64,000 nucleotides of DNA from Crithidia sp. LVH-60A (taxonomy: Eukaryota > Euglenozoa > Kinetoplastea > Trypanosomatida > Trypanosomatidae), in assembly GCA_030078075.1 (NCBI GenBank), contig CP119672.1, forward strand, positions 310,001-374,000. The letters are read 5' to 3'. The translations under genes were made by a program, and so were the position numbers. Below, one piece after another: positions 29,746 through 40,600 of this stretch; within the stretch, counting starts at the first letter, position 1, and every line of letters starts with the position of its first letter. The notes under the pieces were generated by a model, which saw only the letters and a list, made by a program, of their open reading frames with translations, ran no database searches and was not told where the DNA came from.

Positions 29746-30162
29746 TTAGGCGAGGACGCCACGGCTGCCCTCGCTCTGGCCCGCCTTCACCGTCTGGTTG
29801 CTACCCGGGCGGTTCAGCTTGTACTTGGTCATGAACTCGTCCATCTGCTTCTCCTTCTCCATCAGTCCCTTGTTCAGCTGCGTCAGGGCTTCGCGGATGG
29901 CGGCGAGGTTCTCCTCGATGTCGGGCAGCACCTCCCCCACCGTGCGCTCCACCAACGCGCCGCCGACGAGGCGGTGGCAGCAGCGGTCCTTGTTGAGCGG
30001 GCGCAGCTCCGTCGCGACAAGGTCGTGCTCGTGCGACTCGTTCTCGAGCTCGGCGATGCGGGACATGATGGCGCTCTGCTCCTGGCGCATGCGGTTGTAC
30101 TGGTTCACAATCTGCTCATCCGTGAGCGTGGCCGCGGCAGTGGCGCTGGCTGTAGTGCTCAT
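29746..30162 (-). CDS. PFDN2: Prefoldin subunit 2
   Basis: A 138-residue beta-type prefoldin subunit. The N-terminal helix LTDEQIVNQYNRMRQEQSAI (14-33) continues as a coiled coil through IAELENESHEHDLVATEL. The central hairpin region KDRCCHRLVGGALVERTV (59-76) is the family signature, and the second coiled-coil helix follows (EENLAAIREALTQLNKGLM). Prefoldin is a six-subunit jellyfish-shaped cochaperone that hands nascent actin and tubulin to the CCT chaperonin, an important task in cells rich in microtubules. I chose the ATG at 30160-30162 because residues upstream in the open frame do not match the family and would sit in the 5' UTR. Length is normal for subunit 2. Confidence 0.92.
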   Translation of the reverse strand: MSTTASATAAATLTDEQIVNQYNRMRQEQSAIMSRIAELENESHEHDLVATELRPLNKDRCCHRLVGGALVERTVGEVLPDIEENLAAIREALTQLNKGLMEKEKQMDEFMTKYKLNRPGSNQTVKAGQSEGSRGVLA

Positions 30163-30606
30163 TTTTGACGAAGGACTCGTGCTTTTGTTTTCTTGCTCTG
30201 AGAAGGTAATTGGGGAGACGCAGATTACAACGCAAACGGCGTCGGCAGCTTGTTCTATGATGTGCGGGTTTTGTTTTTCCTTTTTTGTTATTGGTTGTTG
30301 TGTGGGAGAGGGTGTGGGAAGAGAGAAGGGCAAGTAGACAGGCAGGAAGTGAAGGCGAGTGGTGAAAGCGCGCTACAGGAAAGAGGAACGCTGCCGGTGC
30401 ACAGGTGCCGGTGATCTGAATAGCTCGTGAGAGAAAAAAAAAAGGGAGAGAGAGGAGCAGTGCGCTCTTCGCCGCTCTTGCTCTGTCTACAGACGGCAGC
30501 GTAGAAGTGCCATTGGCTATACTGTTTTTTTTTTTTTGTTTGTTCGGGGATGTTAGACGTTACTGCGTGCCCTTGTTACCGTGCTGCGAGAAGCAAGACG
30601 GGACGC
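30163..30606. other. Spacer between TYW3 and prefoldin 2
   Basis: No gene supported. Plus-strand purine-rich sequence around 30420-30460 corresponds to a minus-strand pyrimidine tract. Confidence 0.55.
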
Positions 30607-31680
30607 TCATTTCATGCCCCGCACTCGCGCGGCCACGCTCCGCTCTAGCAGCTTTATCTTCTTCTCGTTGGCCTCCATCTTCTCATTGGCCAACGTCAGC
30701 AATGCCCAGACGTAGGCGCGCTGCTGTGCCACGTAGTTCACGCCGCGCACGACAACGGGCACGTCGAGACCGAGGCCGACGGTGCTGCGGATGCCACACA
30801 TGATCTTCCGCCCCGGCGGGACGACGCCGCTGTTGCGGTAGCCGCTGTCGCTCACGGCAGCCGAGAGCAGCTGCTTCGCCGCGTCCATCGTGCGACACTC
30901 CACGTGCATCACGAACGGCTCCATCTTCAGGGACAGGCTCCCACGCGTCGGCAGCGAGAGAGGTTGGTCCGCGGCTGCTTCGACGAGGACGCCTTCCACC
31001 TCCCCATCGAACATACCCGCCGGCGCGGAGGACGACGGCGACGCTGCAGCTGGTGCGTTGGCCCGCTGCTCGTCAGCAATGATGGCGGCGGTGCGCGTTG
31101 CGTGCAGTTCCGTCTGCGCCGCGTCCAGTGCGGCGTCCTCCTCGGTGGCCGGTGCCCCGCAGAGAAAGTGGACGACCTGCGCCATCTCCGCCGGACGCAG
31201 CATCCCGTGCTTTACAAAGACCCACCCAAGCGCCACATCATCGCCGCGCTTCATGCGTGACTTGGGTGTTGGTGAGGGATCGGCGTCGCCGTCATATCCG
31301 CCGCTGGGAGCTGCGTCTTGTGGCCCGATGCTGTGGAAGAGGGCAATGCGGCCGCTGCAGCTGCTGGTGGTGATGTAGTCCGTGTGTGTGTTCAGCACCG
31401 CCATCACAGGGAGGCACTTGACGTCGACGCTGCCCTTTGGACTGAGGTCGCAGGCGTTGCTCTGCAGGTTGGCTTCGATGTGTGCCTTGTGTGCCGCGAA
31501 CTCCTTGTCACGCTGTCGCTGCGACGCCTCCGCGCCGGTTGTACTCGCGGCGGTAGTGGCTGACGCGTTCCTCGACCCGGCCGCCTTGGCGGGCTTCTTG
31601 CGTGGCGGCTTCACCTTCTTTGGTGCCACTTCGAGTGTTGCGGAGACGTCGCGGCGGGCTTCAGTGGCGGCGTCGGACAT
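30607..31680 (-). CDS. TYW3: TYW3, wybutosine-synthesis tRNA methyltransferase
   Basis: A 357-residue TYW3-family protein. TYW3 is the S-adenosylmethionine-dependent N4-methylase acting on the wyosine precursor at position 37 of tRNA-Phe, which helps hold the reading frame. Family blocks are present: DLSPKGSVDVKC (78-89), TTSSCSGRIALF (104-115), WVFVKHGML (153-161), LKMEPFVMHVECR (251-263), SGYRNSGVV (279-287), MCGIRST and ANEKMEANEKKIKLLE near the end. Two low-complexity insertions (about 119-150 and 175-245) make it longer than typical archaeal members. The N-terminal ~55 residues are basic and disordered (PPRKKPAKAAGS). The start is the ATG at 31678-31680; the longer open frame upstream is Phe/Ser/Pro-rich and looks like UTR. 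Confidence 0.92.
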   Translation of the reverse strand: MSDAATEARRDVSATLEVAPKKVKPPRKKPAKAAGSRNASATTAASTTGAEASQRQRDKEFAAHKAHIEANLQSNACDLSPKGSVDVKCLPVMAVLNTHTDYITTSSCSGRIALFHSIGPQDAAPSGGYDGDADPSPTPKSRMKRGDDVALGWVFVKHGMLRPAEMAQVVHFLCGAPATEEDAALDAAQTELHATRTAAIIADEQRANAPAAASPSSSAPAGMFDGEVEGVLVEAAADQPLSLPTRGSLSLKMEPFVMHVECRTMDAAKQLLSAAVSDSGYRNSGVVPPGRKIMCGIRSTVGLGLDVPVVVRGVNYVAQQRAYVWALLTLANEKMEANEKKIKLLERSVAARVRGMK

Positions 31681-32015
31681 CTCTGATGCGCTTGTCAGTG
31701 GGTGGCTGCTGGAGGGAAAGATGCAAAAATGCGAGAAAGGAGAGAGAGGAAGCGAAGGAAGTAGAGGAATGCAGCGGGGAAAGCAAAAACAAGTGCCATG
31801 TGGTCCATTGAGACTGAGTGAGATGGAGTTGCCGCACACAGACGCAACGCGCATTTTTTTCATTTTTGTTTCTGCAATAGAGAAATGCAAAGTGTACACC
31901 GGTGAATAAGGAGGAAAGGAAAACAAAGAGGGAAAGAAAAAGTCGAACATATTCAACTATAGCAACGCAAATGAGAAAAAAAATGTTGGTGTATTGTCAG
32001 GGAAACCGACAAGTG
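31681..32015. other. Short spacer upstream of TYW3
   Basis: No gene. The minus strand is pyrimidine-rich at about 31730-31790, suitable as the TYW3 spliced leader acceptor region. Confidence 0.55.
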
Positions 32016-34004
32016 CTACGAGCCCATCAGCGACGGCATTTCCACCTCATCGAAGAGCTCCTCGTTGCTATGCGCTGCAGTGCGGCTGCTCAAGGAGCTC
32101 GGCTGCACGGCTGAGGTGGTGGTCGACCGCCGCGGTGGAGCCGCACGGAAGGGGCTGACAACGCCTCGCGCACTGCGACGGCCCGCCACCAACGCCGTCG
32201 CTGCTGTGTCGTCGTTGGCGCTGAAGGCGGTGAGCGATGGGCCTGGAAAAACAGGGCTGCGGCGCACCGAGAATGGAAGGGAGGGCGTTGCCGGTGAGCG
32301 CGAAGCGGTGGCGACACTCACGGCGTGACTGCACGAGACATCTGCAGGGTGCGGGCGTGGGGCGGACGGGTCTGCGTGTCCACCAGAACTCTGTCGAGGC
32401 GGGCAATGCACACCGTGCTCAGTGAGACGGCGTTGCAGAGTAGTGAGCAGCTCGGCCGACCGCGCTCGAGACGTCGTGGCCACCACAAGCCCGACGCTGC
32501 TGTTCAGTAAGGTACCTTCTGGTGTAGGGGAGACAGTTGACTGCCCGCTGCGTCCCTCGCGGACCGCCGCATTTTCACTGTCGTGGGCGTCTTCCAGTGC
32601 GTTGCTGGACGCGGTACTTCGACAGGTACGACGCTGCCGCACCACCGCGACGAGGCGCCGCTTCGTTTCCGTGAAGGCGAGGGGAGTCAGCGGCACCTGC
32701 GCCGTCGCCGCCGCGTCGGCCGGCCACCCATGCAGTGCCGTGTGCTCCATCGTCTCGAGCACGGCGTGGTGCAGCACGAGGAACGACTTGTCGACGTTGG
32801 TGTTCGTCAAGACGAGCACCTGCAAGTCCGCCTCCTCCACGGCGGTGACGAGGTGGCTCTGGATGATGCGAATAGCCTGGAAGGATGCGATGTACTTGTT
32901 GTTCTGCGACTGCAGCGACATGCCACGCGAGCGGACGCAGAAGCGTTCGAGGTGGCCGTCCGCCTTCGGGATGCGCACGAGGACCGGGACGCAGATGACC
33001 CTCTCCGCCAGGAGCTGCGCGCGCTTGGCGGCCAGGTAGGTTGGGAGGAGGTGCACGCCTTCGATCACCACCGACTCGCCGCGCGCCAGCAGACGGCGCA
33101 GCATTCCATCCAGCACCTGCAGCACCAACGCACACTGCGACTCGTAGCCGCGCACCACGTCGGCCGAACGCAGCTCCGACGGGGAGTCGCTGACTGCCTT
33201 GTACGCCTCGTAAGTCGAGACGAAGAGCGTGGGGTGGTCTTTTTCGTGACCGGCCAGACGTGCCCGCAGGATTTGCCGGACGGTGTCGGTGGAGAGCACG
33301 TTGGCAATGCGCAGCTGGCTCGCCACAAGCCGTGCGAGGGTGCTCTTGCCTGAGCCGCTGGTGCCACCGATGAGAACGACAATCGGGGTGCGGCCTGCCT
33401 GCTGGGCACAGGCCATGTTCCAGCGAAGAAGGGGCCGCAGTGAGATCATCTGCCCTCGCAGCTCCTTGCCGAGGGACTTGACGATGGCGCGCTCCCACGC
33501 CGCGGCGTGAACCTGCAGCTGATAGTCGCTGCGGTGGTGGTGGTGGTGGTGCCGGACAGAGGGACAGGCCTTGGCATCGGAGGCGGGCAGCAGCAGCCAG
33601 TCGCGGATCAGGAGAGGCAGAGAGGTGGCCCGGCGCGGCCCGTCGAGCGCGGCGTCGCTGCTCAGCTGCACCAACCGCGGCGCCACCGCCGACACCGACT
33701 GCGGAGCGGCAAAGGCGGCGGAGAGCATGACGGCAATCATGTGGTCGACTGTCTGCTGCACCCGGTGCTGCTTTATCCCGCAGAAGACAAGAATGCCGTG
33801 AAGGGTGTAGCGTGTGTAGACTGCCGCCTCTGCAGCCGTGGACAAAGTAATTGCGGAGCTGGTCGCGTCCGGCAGGACGGCAACGCTGTCGATGACGCGG
33901 GACAAGCTGATCCAGTAGGAGAGCGCGACATCGTGTGAAGGTGTTGCGGGCCCTGTCAAATCGGGTGAGGGCGGCAGCGCCGAGACGGCTGGCGAGGAGG
34001 TCAT
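32016..34004 (-). CDS. LPA1/2-phosphoglycerate kinase-like P-loop protein
   Basis: A 662-residue protein with a P-loop kinase domain at about 205-430. Walker A is GGTSGSGKST (213-222), followed by the block VLSTDTVRQILR (237-247), a tyrosine-rich stretch FVSTYEAYKA, the Walker B-like VVIEGVHLLP (312-321) and a conserved-looking RSRGMSLQSQNNKYI (358-372). This set is typical of the family that includes archaeal 2-phosphoglycerate kinase and plant LPA1 (low phytic acid 1). The plant members are linked to inositol phosphate metabolism, but the substrate here is unproven. The N-terminal ~150 residues are helical; a natural run of six histidines sits at 152-157, encoded by a GTG/CAC repeat. The C-terminal ~220 residues are Ser/Arg-rich and probably disordered. 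The start is the ATG at 34002-34004. Confidence 0.82.
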   Translation of the reverse strand: MTSSPAVSALPPSPDLTGPATPSHDVALSYWISLSRVIDSVAVLPDATSSAITLSTAAEAAVYTRYTLHGILVFCGIKQHRVQQTVDHMIAVMLSAAFAAPQSVSAVAPRLVQLSSDAALDGPRRATSLPLLIRDWLLLPASDAKACPSVRHHHHHHRSDYQLQVHAAAWERAIVKSLGKELRGQMISLRPLLRWNMACAQQAGRTPIVVLIGGTSGSGKSTLARLVASQLRIANVLSTDTVRQILRARLAGHEKDHPTLFVSTYEAYKAVSDSPSELRSADVVRGYESQCALVLQVLDGMLRRLLARGESVVIEGVHLLPTYLAAKRAQLLAERVICVPVLVRIPKADGHLERFCVRSRGMSLQSQNNKYIASFQAIRIIQSHLVTAVEEADLQVLVLTNTNVDKSFLVLHHAVLETMEHTALHGWPADAAATAQVPLTPLAFTETKRRLVAVVRQRRTCRSTASSNALEDAHDSENAAVREGRSGQSTVSPTPEGTLLNSSVGLVVATTSRARSAELLTTLQRRLTEHGVHCPPRQSSGGHADPSAPRPHPADVSCSHAVSVATASRSPATPSLPFSVRRSPVFPGPSLTAFSANDDTAATALVAGRRSARGVVSPFRAAPPRRSTTTSAVQPSSLSSRTAAHSNEELFDEVEMPSLMGS

Positions 34005-34930
34005 TGTGTCCTTGCACCACTCTCAATACCCAAACAAGAATCAAAAAAAAGTTGTGAGGAAGAGCAGAATAGAGGAGAATTAAAACACTACCTAAGAAAC
34101 TCCTAAGGAGGCAACGTAACAAAGGCAGAAAAAAGGAGTAGCGCTCCGCAGTCGCGCCGCCAGATCAACAACGCATTCCAGACACGACGGACGGGAGAGA
34201 ATGCGACGTATCCTGTCAACCTCGGAAAAGCGAAAAAAAAAGGAAAAGGTGAAAACAATAACCGCAGAGGACTCGGCGGAAAGCGAAGGCGTTGCACCCG
34301 CCGCTTCTTTCCCAGCGAAGTAAGCAGAAATCAGGAGCAAACTTTAAAGTATTCACGTCTTTTTCCCTTTCGGTTATGGCACCACCGAGCGGAGAGGCCG
34401 CGGGACGATGTACATGAGAGGTGGAGCCAATGCCGCTGTGCAGTACTGAGGGAAAGTGCAAATGGCAACAGGAATGGCGAGAGGAAGTGTAGGATGAATG
34501 GAGGAGTGAAACAGCACCATGTGTCAGTTGCGGGGACATGCGGTGTTCGTCGTGGCGGTCTAGAGGAGGCGAGGTCTCGCTGTCGTTGCCCGCCTCAGCG
34601 CTCGTAGAGGCCGACACACATATCCACACACATAGTTTTCAACAAGACGGAGGACGGCCTCTGAGTCTCGACCATTTAATGGGCAGAAGAGCAAAAAGAA
34701 GCCAGATGTGATAAGGTTCATGCAGGAGACGTTTCTGCTGTTATGGCAATTCAATTTGGTAGCTGAGCAACACAAAACATATGTATAGGGGCGAGCAAAC
34801 AAACAAAGACAGCTGGTAGAGGTACATTACACACACGCACAGGCGCATGTGCGGTGCGGGGCACAACTCGCACCATCTGGCGGCATCCCCCGAAGAGCCG
34901 TGTGATTGTCGCGAGGCGCGTACGGCCGCC
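34005..34930. other. Spacer between DHHC and LPA1-like genes
   Basis: No gene supported; several short frames on both strands show no domain. It should contain the DHHC gene's 3' UTR and the LPA1-like 5' region. Confidence 0.55.
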
Positions 34931-36442
34931 CTACTTCACACACGCTGAAGCCTTCTCCAGCACGCCGGCCTTGCGTGCGTAGCGGTACGGGAACATGATT
35001 TCCATCAGGTTGCCCCACATCCCGCGATCGTAGAGGCCGCGTAGGTCGTAGGTGAGCATCTTTTTCACCTGCGCACGGTACTTGGCGTTTTGCTTGCCGC
35101 CTTCCTCGAAACCAGGGGCAGTCTTGGGGAGCGGCGGCTCCTGCAGCTTCAGCAGTTTCTTCGGCTTGCGCTCCGCAACTGCTTGTAGACCTTCCCGAAC
35201 CTTCCGGGCTTCACGGTAGACGAGATCCAGGGAGGGCAGCGTCACCACGAAGTCTACCGTGTCGTCGATCTTGTTCATGTCGTTGGCGGTGAGGTTGGCG
35301 AGCGCGAAGGTCATCTGGTAGGCCCAGAAGCCGTAGAGGACGAGTCCGATGAAGAAGGCGAAGAAGAGCAGGCAGGCCTCGAGCATGTGGTAGTTGATGA
35401 TGATGGCGAGATAGGTGCTAATGTTCAGCGGGATGGTGCGGCCGTTCGGGTAGCGCAGCACCCACCCCCACGCGTTGTGCGCGAGGAGGAACTGGCGGAT
35501 GTTGCGGTAGAGGTCGGCGCAGGCCCAGGTGCACGAGATGGCGTGCCAGAAGAGAAAGCCGAGGAAGTAGCGCATCGACCCCTCCGCGACGTCGTTGTTG
35601 ATCCACGGGCAGTGGTGGTCGAAGCGGCGGACGCAGCGGTGGCACATCCGGCAGTGCTTGCTCCGGCTCGGCCGCGCAACGTGGCAGGTGCTGCACTCCT
35701 GCCCACGGCCCACGAGAACGCCGCTGGTGGGGGTGCGGTATTCCCGCTGTGCGTGTGTGAGGTGTGCCGTCGTCTCGGTGGACGCCAGCGCGTACACCAT
35801 CCCATCCACCACGTAGCGGTTGTTCAGCACGTACTCGGCGGCAGGCGAGAAGGGGATGCGGCGCTCCTTCTGCTTGGGCTGCTGCTGCTGCTGTTTCGAT
35901 GCAGCCTCTGATGCGCTGCCGCCGTCGCGCCTTGCGGGTCGCGGCAGCGGCTTGCGCTTCTTCGAGGCGGCAGACGTGCTTGCGTGCTGCTGCCGCTGTG
36001 CCTCCTGCTGATCGTGTGGGGTGACAGTGCCCGGGTCGCAGAGGACGGCGCACATCCAGAGGTACTCGGAGACGAGGACAAGGCCCCACGAGAGCGCCTT
36101 GGACAGGATGGACGCCTTGAGACGCGGCAAAGCGACCAGCAGGTACAGCGACTCGACGGTCCACACCAGGATCATGTAGAAGATCACCATGTACCAGTTG
36201 CGGTCGTGCATGGCGTGCTTGCCGAAGCGGCTGCAGCAGGCGCGGCCTTTCCGCTGGTTGCACCCGAAGCAGCAGCTCACGCAGCACCCACACACGTAGA
36301 GCGGGAGTCCGGTGAGGATGCGGTGCAGCTTGCCCACGACGCCGTCGCGGTGGTAGCGTGAGGGGCCCATGATGATAATGTACATGACGCTGCCCACCAG
36401 CGTGATCATGCCGATGAAGCTGCAGAAGATAAAGACCAACAT
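34931..36442 (-). CDS. DHHC palmitoyl acyltransferase
   Basis: A 503-residue polytopic membrane protein of the zDHHC family, which attaches palmitate to cysteines of membrane-associated proteins. The cysteine-rich domain spans about 250-288 (ECSTCHVARPSRSKHCRMCH, then CVRRFDHHCPW), with the catalytic DHHC at 275-278. Hydrophobic segments precede it (about 1-26, 83-106, 115-133) and follow it (about 290-315 and 340-378), and the downstream NLTANDMNK resembles the TTxE motif position. A cysteine cluster CGCCVSCCFGC (51-61) between the first two segments could be palmitoylated or bind metal. A long cytosolic loop (140-235) is disordered and has a polyglutamine run. The start is the ATG at 36440-36442, which begins directly with the first membrane segment. 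Confidence 0.93.
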   Translation of the reverse strand: MLVFIFCSFIGMITLVGSVMYIIIMGPSRYHRDGVVGKLHRILTGLPLYVCGCCVSCCFGCNQRKGRACCSRFGKHAMHDRNWYMVIFYMILVWTVESLYLLVALPRLKASILSKALSWGLVLVSEYLWMCAVLCDPGTVTPHDQQEAQRQQHASTSAASKKRKPLPRPARRDGGSASEAASKQQQQQPKQKERRIPFSPAAEYVLNNRYVVDGMVYALASTETTAHLTHAQREYRTPTSGVLVGRGQECSTCHVARPSRSKHCRMCHRCVRRFDHHCPWINNDVAEGSMRYFLGFLFWHAISCTWACADLYRNIRQFLLAHNAWGWVLRYPNGRTIPLNISTYLAIIINYHMLEACLLFFAFFIGLVLYGFWAYQMTFALANLTANDMNKIDDTVDFVVTLPSLDLVYREARKVREGLQAVAERKPKKLLKLQEPPLPKTAPGFEEGGKQNAKYRAQVKKMLTYDLRGLYDRGMWGNLMEIMFPYRYARKAGVLEKASACVK

Positions 36443-37611
36443 TACGAGTCAAGGAGCGCGAAACAACACAAGTGCTACGTCTGCGCGAGCAGGAAAAGCG
36501 AAGCAGATTTGATTGTGGCCGTGCACGTGTCAATGCCAGATGGCTGAATGCGATGAAACACGAAGGCACAATGGCTTCGCAAAGCACTGCCAGATTGGAA
36601 ACGAGTCAACAAGAGCGATTACGACAACAGTGGTGAATAGAGGAGACAAAGATGTGCAAGAGAGAGAGAGAGAGCGAGAAGAGCACACGCGGAGGGCGGG
36701 CTGACAGGAGCAGCAACACGGCGCACGCTTAAGAAGGAACACGGAAGTGTACGAAGGACGCGCACTCCAATTAAGAACAGACCAAATGAGGGAGTTGTCC
36801 GCTTGTCTGATTGTGAAGGTGCGGGGAACGGGACGCGAGCTCTGTCAACGCTCGTTGTCTCGTCAAACCCAAACTTTTTTCTTCTTCTCTGTGAAATATG
36901 GCGAGACTGCTGGAGAGACGTCACGTGGCCCGTAAGGGAAGTAGACAGAAGGCAGGGAGAAAAAAAGATAACGAATCGTGGGCGATGTGACAAGCGAACC
37001 GACCAGCATGGCATGCCCCACTGCATCAGTACGGACACTCTGCGGGGCACAGCACTCAACAAATGCTGCAGTCTGGTTTTTGGAAAGGGGTGAAAGGAGT
37101 GCTACATGACATTTTGCCTGTGATTGCCGAGGCGTGGACGTGCTTCTTTCCCTTTATGTTCAGGCTCTTCTTGTGCTCTGCGCCGACCTCGGGAGCTTCG
37201 TTCAAAGCCCTCCAGCACCTCAGAAACAAAATCAAAGCACAGCATTATTTTTTCTTCTCTTTTCCCTCTTCAAGAGTTGCAGCATGGCAACATCGTAGCG
37301 AGCAGTGCGCGCCGTCGGTACAGTCGGGCCCCATTCATAAGGGGCGGAAGGGGGAAAAAGAAAAAGGGTTGCGGAATGAACGATGATGCTGCGGGGTGAG
37401 GAGAAGGCAGTGGAGAGGGAGTAGGGTAAGATGCAAAAAAAGAAAAAGAAGAATAAATGGAGACAAGCGGCAGCAAACAGAATTCTGAACAACAACAAAA
37501 AAGCAACGCGCAGTCACTGGGTGGAGGCGGCAAGGTGAGGAGGAACGAGTGAGCGTCACGAAATTAAAGTTTAGTTGTGTGTTTGAGCCACGTATGGTCC
37601 GTGCGTGCGCT
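36443..37611. other. Spacer between RhoGEF and DHHC genes
   Basis: No gene supported. Minus-strand CT-rich tracts, for example at about 36657-36685, could serve splicing of the DHHC mRNA. The right part should be the long RhoGEF 3' UTR. Confidence 0.55.
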
Positions 37612-40600
37612 TCACTTCTGCGATTGCGCGCCGTCTCCAGACACTGCGGGGTCCACGTGCCGGCTCCGCAGCCCCGGTCCTTCTTCCTTCTGGCTGGACA
37701 GCGATGTCTCGGTGACGGGAGCGAGGCTCGGCGACATAACGTCCAGCTCCGTCGAGGTTCCCGGCAACAGCAGCGACCCGGGAATGACGGTGCTGCTGCT
37801 GCCACTCGCCCCGCTCGCCTCTGCGGCTCTGCGTGCCTCCTCCTCCCTGCCATTCTGCTGCTGCGTTGGGGCGTACCGGATGGGCGAGATGGGCGACATG
37901 ACACTGCGCGCTGGGGAGCTGTGCCGACGGAAGGCCGTCACCACATCCGTGCACGCGTCGTCCTCCTCTGCGGCCTTGTTGTGCGGCGTGGTGGTCGACG
38001 GCGGTGATGGCGCGTGTGTATCCGCCCCTTCGTGGTCGTTTAACAGAGGAGAAAGCAGCATCAATCCGCTTGCGGCAGCAGCAGCCGCCGCCGTCCCCGG
38101 CGAAGGCTGGTCGCCGACCGTCAGCCCTGGCGGCGTTCCCTCGTCGCCGTCGTGCAGGTCAACGTCGTAAGGCTCCGAGGGCAACACATCAGGGGAGTTG
38201 TCGTCAACGCGATCCAGCCCCGGCGTGCTTGGCAATGCACCGCTGCCCTCTTCCACCTCCTCCTCTATATCTCCATCGTCCTCGTCGGCATCCCGGGCGG
38301 TGAGGTCCTGCAGGACGTCGGTGTAGAGGCGCTGCATGCCCGACGCACGGTGCGGTGTCCGCCGCTGCGGCGCGGTGCCGGTGCCATCCTCCTCGTTGGC
38401 GACGCCGTTGACGTCCGAGGCGGACTCCGACTCCAGCTGCTCCTCCCCCTCTTCCTCTTCCTCCGCCTCGACAGGCGGGCTCGGCTCCGTCGTGGAGTCC
38501 TCCAGCACCACCCGCTCCGCCGCGCCTGTCTCCCGTGGGAGCGGCGACTCCGCAGCGGCGTCGGACGGCTGTTGCACCTCTCCTTCCTCTTCGGCCGGGT
38601 ACCCCGCGCGGGGAGAGGCACCACCGGGAGTTGGTGGCAGCAGCGCTGTCCCCGAGCCGTGCGCCGAGGCCGCGCTGGAGCGGCGCAGCTGTGGCCGCTG
38701 CGGCTGGGGCGGTGAGGTGAGGCCCGCCCCGGCGTTCTTCACCGCCTCGAACCGCTCCGACACGGGGCGGCGCAACGGGGTGCCGATCCCACCGCTGCCG
38801 CCCACTCTGGCCGAGGCGCTGCCGGGAGCCTCGAGAAAGGCGGGCCGCAGCGAGCTGCTGCGACGGCGATCGAAGGACTTCGCCGGCGACCCGGCGGCCG
38901 AGGCGACGAGCAGCGGCGTCGGCAGACGTGTCGCGGCGTGTGCGTCGTCGGTCAGCACGGACGGCGACGACACACCGGCGTCGAGGGTGGTGGTGTCCCC
39001 CACGCTGCCGTCGGCCATCGCCATCGTCTTCTCCACCTCGTCTGGTCCGACGCTGAGACTCGCGTTGAGGCGCGTGGCCGCGGAGTTGTTGGGGCTTGCG
39101 GAGTGCGAGGAGGCTGTCGCCGTGCTGTGGTGGTGCTGCTGCTGGTGGGCGGCGATCAGCTCCTGGCTGCGGATGCGGCGGTGCACCGAGGCGTGCTGCG
39201 ACCACGGCGTGACGTCGTACTCGAGCTGGCGGTGCGTGCTGCCGGAGCGCTGCCCGGCGAAGCTGCTGTCGCGCGACGGGTCACCGGAGAGGTTCGTCTG
39301 CGGCGGTGGGGAGTGGCCGTTGGAGGAGACGGAGCCGAATGCGCCGCCACCGCCGCCGCCGACAGCGCCGCCCAGCGAGGCGGACGACATCCCCGGCAGC
39401 ACCGGCGACGTCAGCGCAAAGGTGTCCGCCACACGCCGCTGCATGTCCACGTAGTCCTGCCACACCCCATCGTAGCGGCGCTGTCGATTCAGCCGCGACT
39501 GCGCACTCAGCATCGGCGCCGTCGCACGCATGACGTTGGGCAGCCCCGACTCGCTGATGGTCGCGGCGGCGGCGACGGTGCCGACGTTGCTCACACCAGA
39601 CGTCGTCGTCGTCGTCGGGGATGTTCCGCGTTGTGGCTGGCGCTGGTCGCAGAAGCGGCGCACCGTGTAGCGAATCGCATCCACCCACTGCCCCCGCTGC
39701 TCCGGCGAGGCGGTGAAGAAGATGAGTCGCTTCGGGAGGTGTGGGGAGAGCAGCTCGAAGCCGTACATCGCGTCGCTGCTCTCCTCATCGCGCACCTCGA
39801 CAACGCGCAAGGCGGGGAGGGGGATCGTGCCCCGCACGCGGAAGCGGCCGTTGCTGCACTCCTCGACGTAGCACATCCAGTCGCTGAAAAGGAAGGTGAG
39901 ACGCTCGTGGCGACCCCGCCCGAAGCGCTTGCTGAGGCGGCCGTAGTGGATCAATGCCCGGTTGGTGCTGTCAGCGGGCGACACGTTGGGCAGGCCCGCC
40001 GCTGCCGAGGCCGACGCGGCAGCAGCAGACACCACCGATCCCACCACGCCACCCGCACCCGCGACGCTGTCTTGGGCTACGGTGTGACCATTGTGTCCGC
40101 CGGCCACGCCCCCAACCACCCCGGCGGCGGCCACGACACCACCGACGAGCCCCCGCCGCGGACTGGCCTGCACGGCAGCCTTGTCGGTGGGTGTGCGGGT
40201 GCCGGGCATATCCATCAAGGCCATGATGCCCGCCACGTCGTGCGCCCACAACTCCTCCATCACCAGGTTCGTCTCCTCGCTCATGCGGGTGGCGACGACG
40301 TCGATGAAGGACTCCTGCAGGCGGTCGCGGTCCTTGGCCTGCATGGCGCCGCTCTCCACAATGCAGCGCGCAACGTGCGAGAAGCGCCGCAGCTCTCCCA
40401 GCGGGGTGGCGAGGAGGGTCAAAATCGTACGAAAGCCTTCCCACATCGCCGGGATCGGTGGCAAGGCGGACTTGCCGGCTGCAGTCGGTGGTGCCGTCCC
40501 CGGCGCACGAGGCCGTCGCGGTCCGCTGGTGTTGTTGCCGCCTGTCGCGAGACTCGCCGCCGCATCGGACGGGCTCAGCGCGTTCGCCGTCTCGGTAGGC

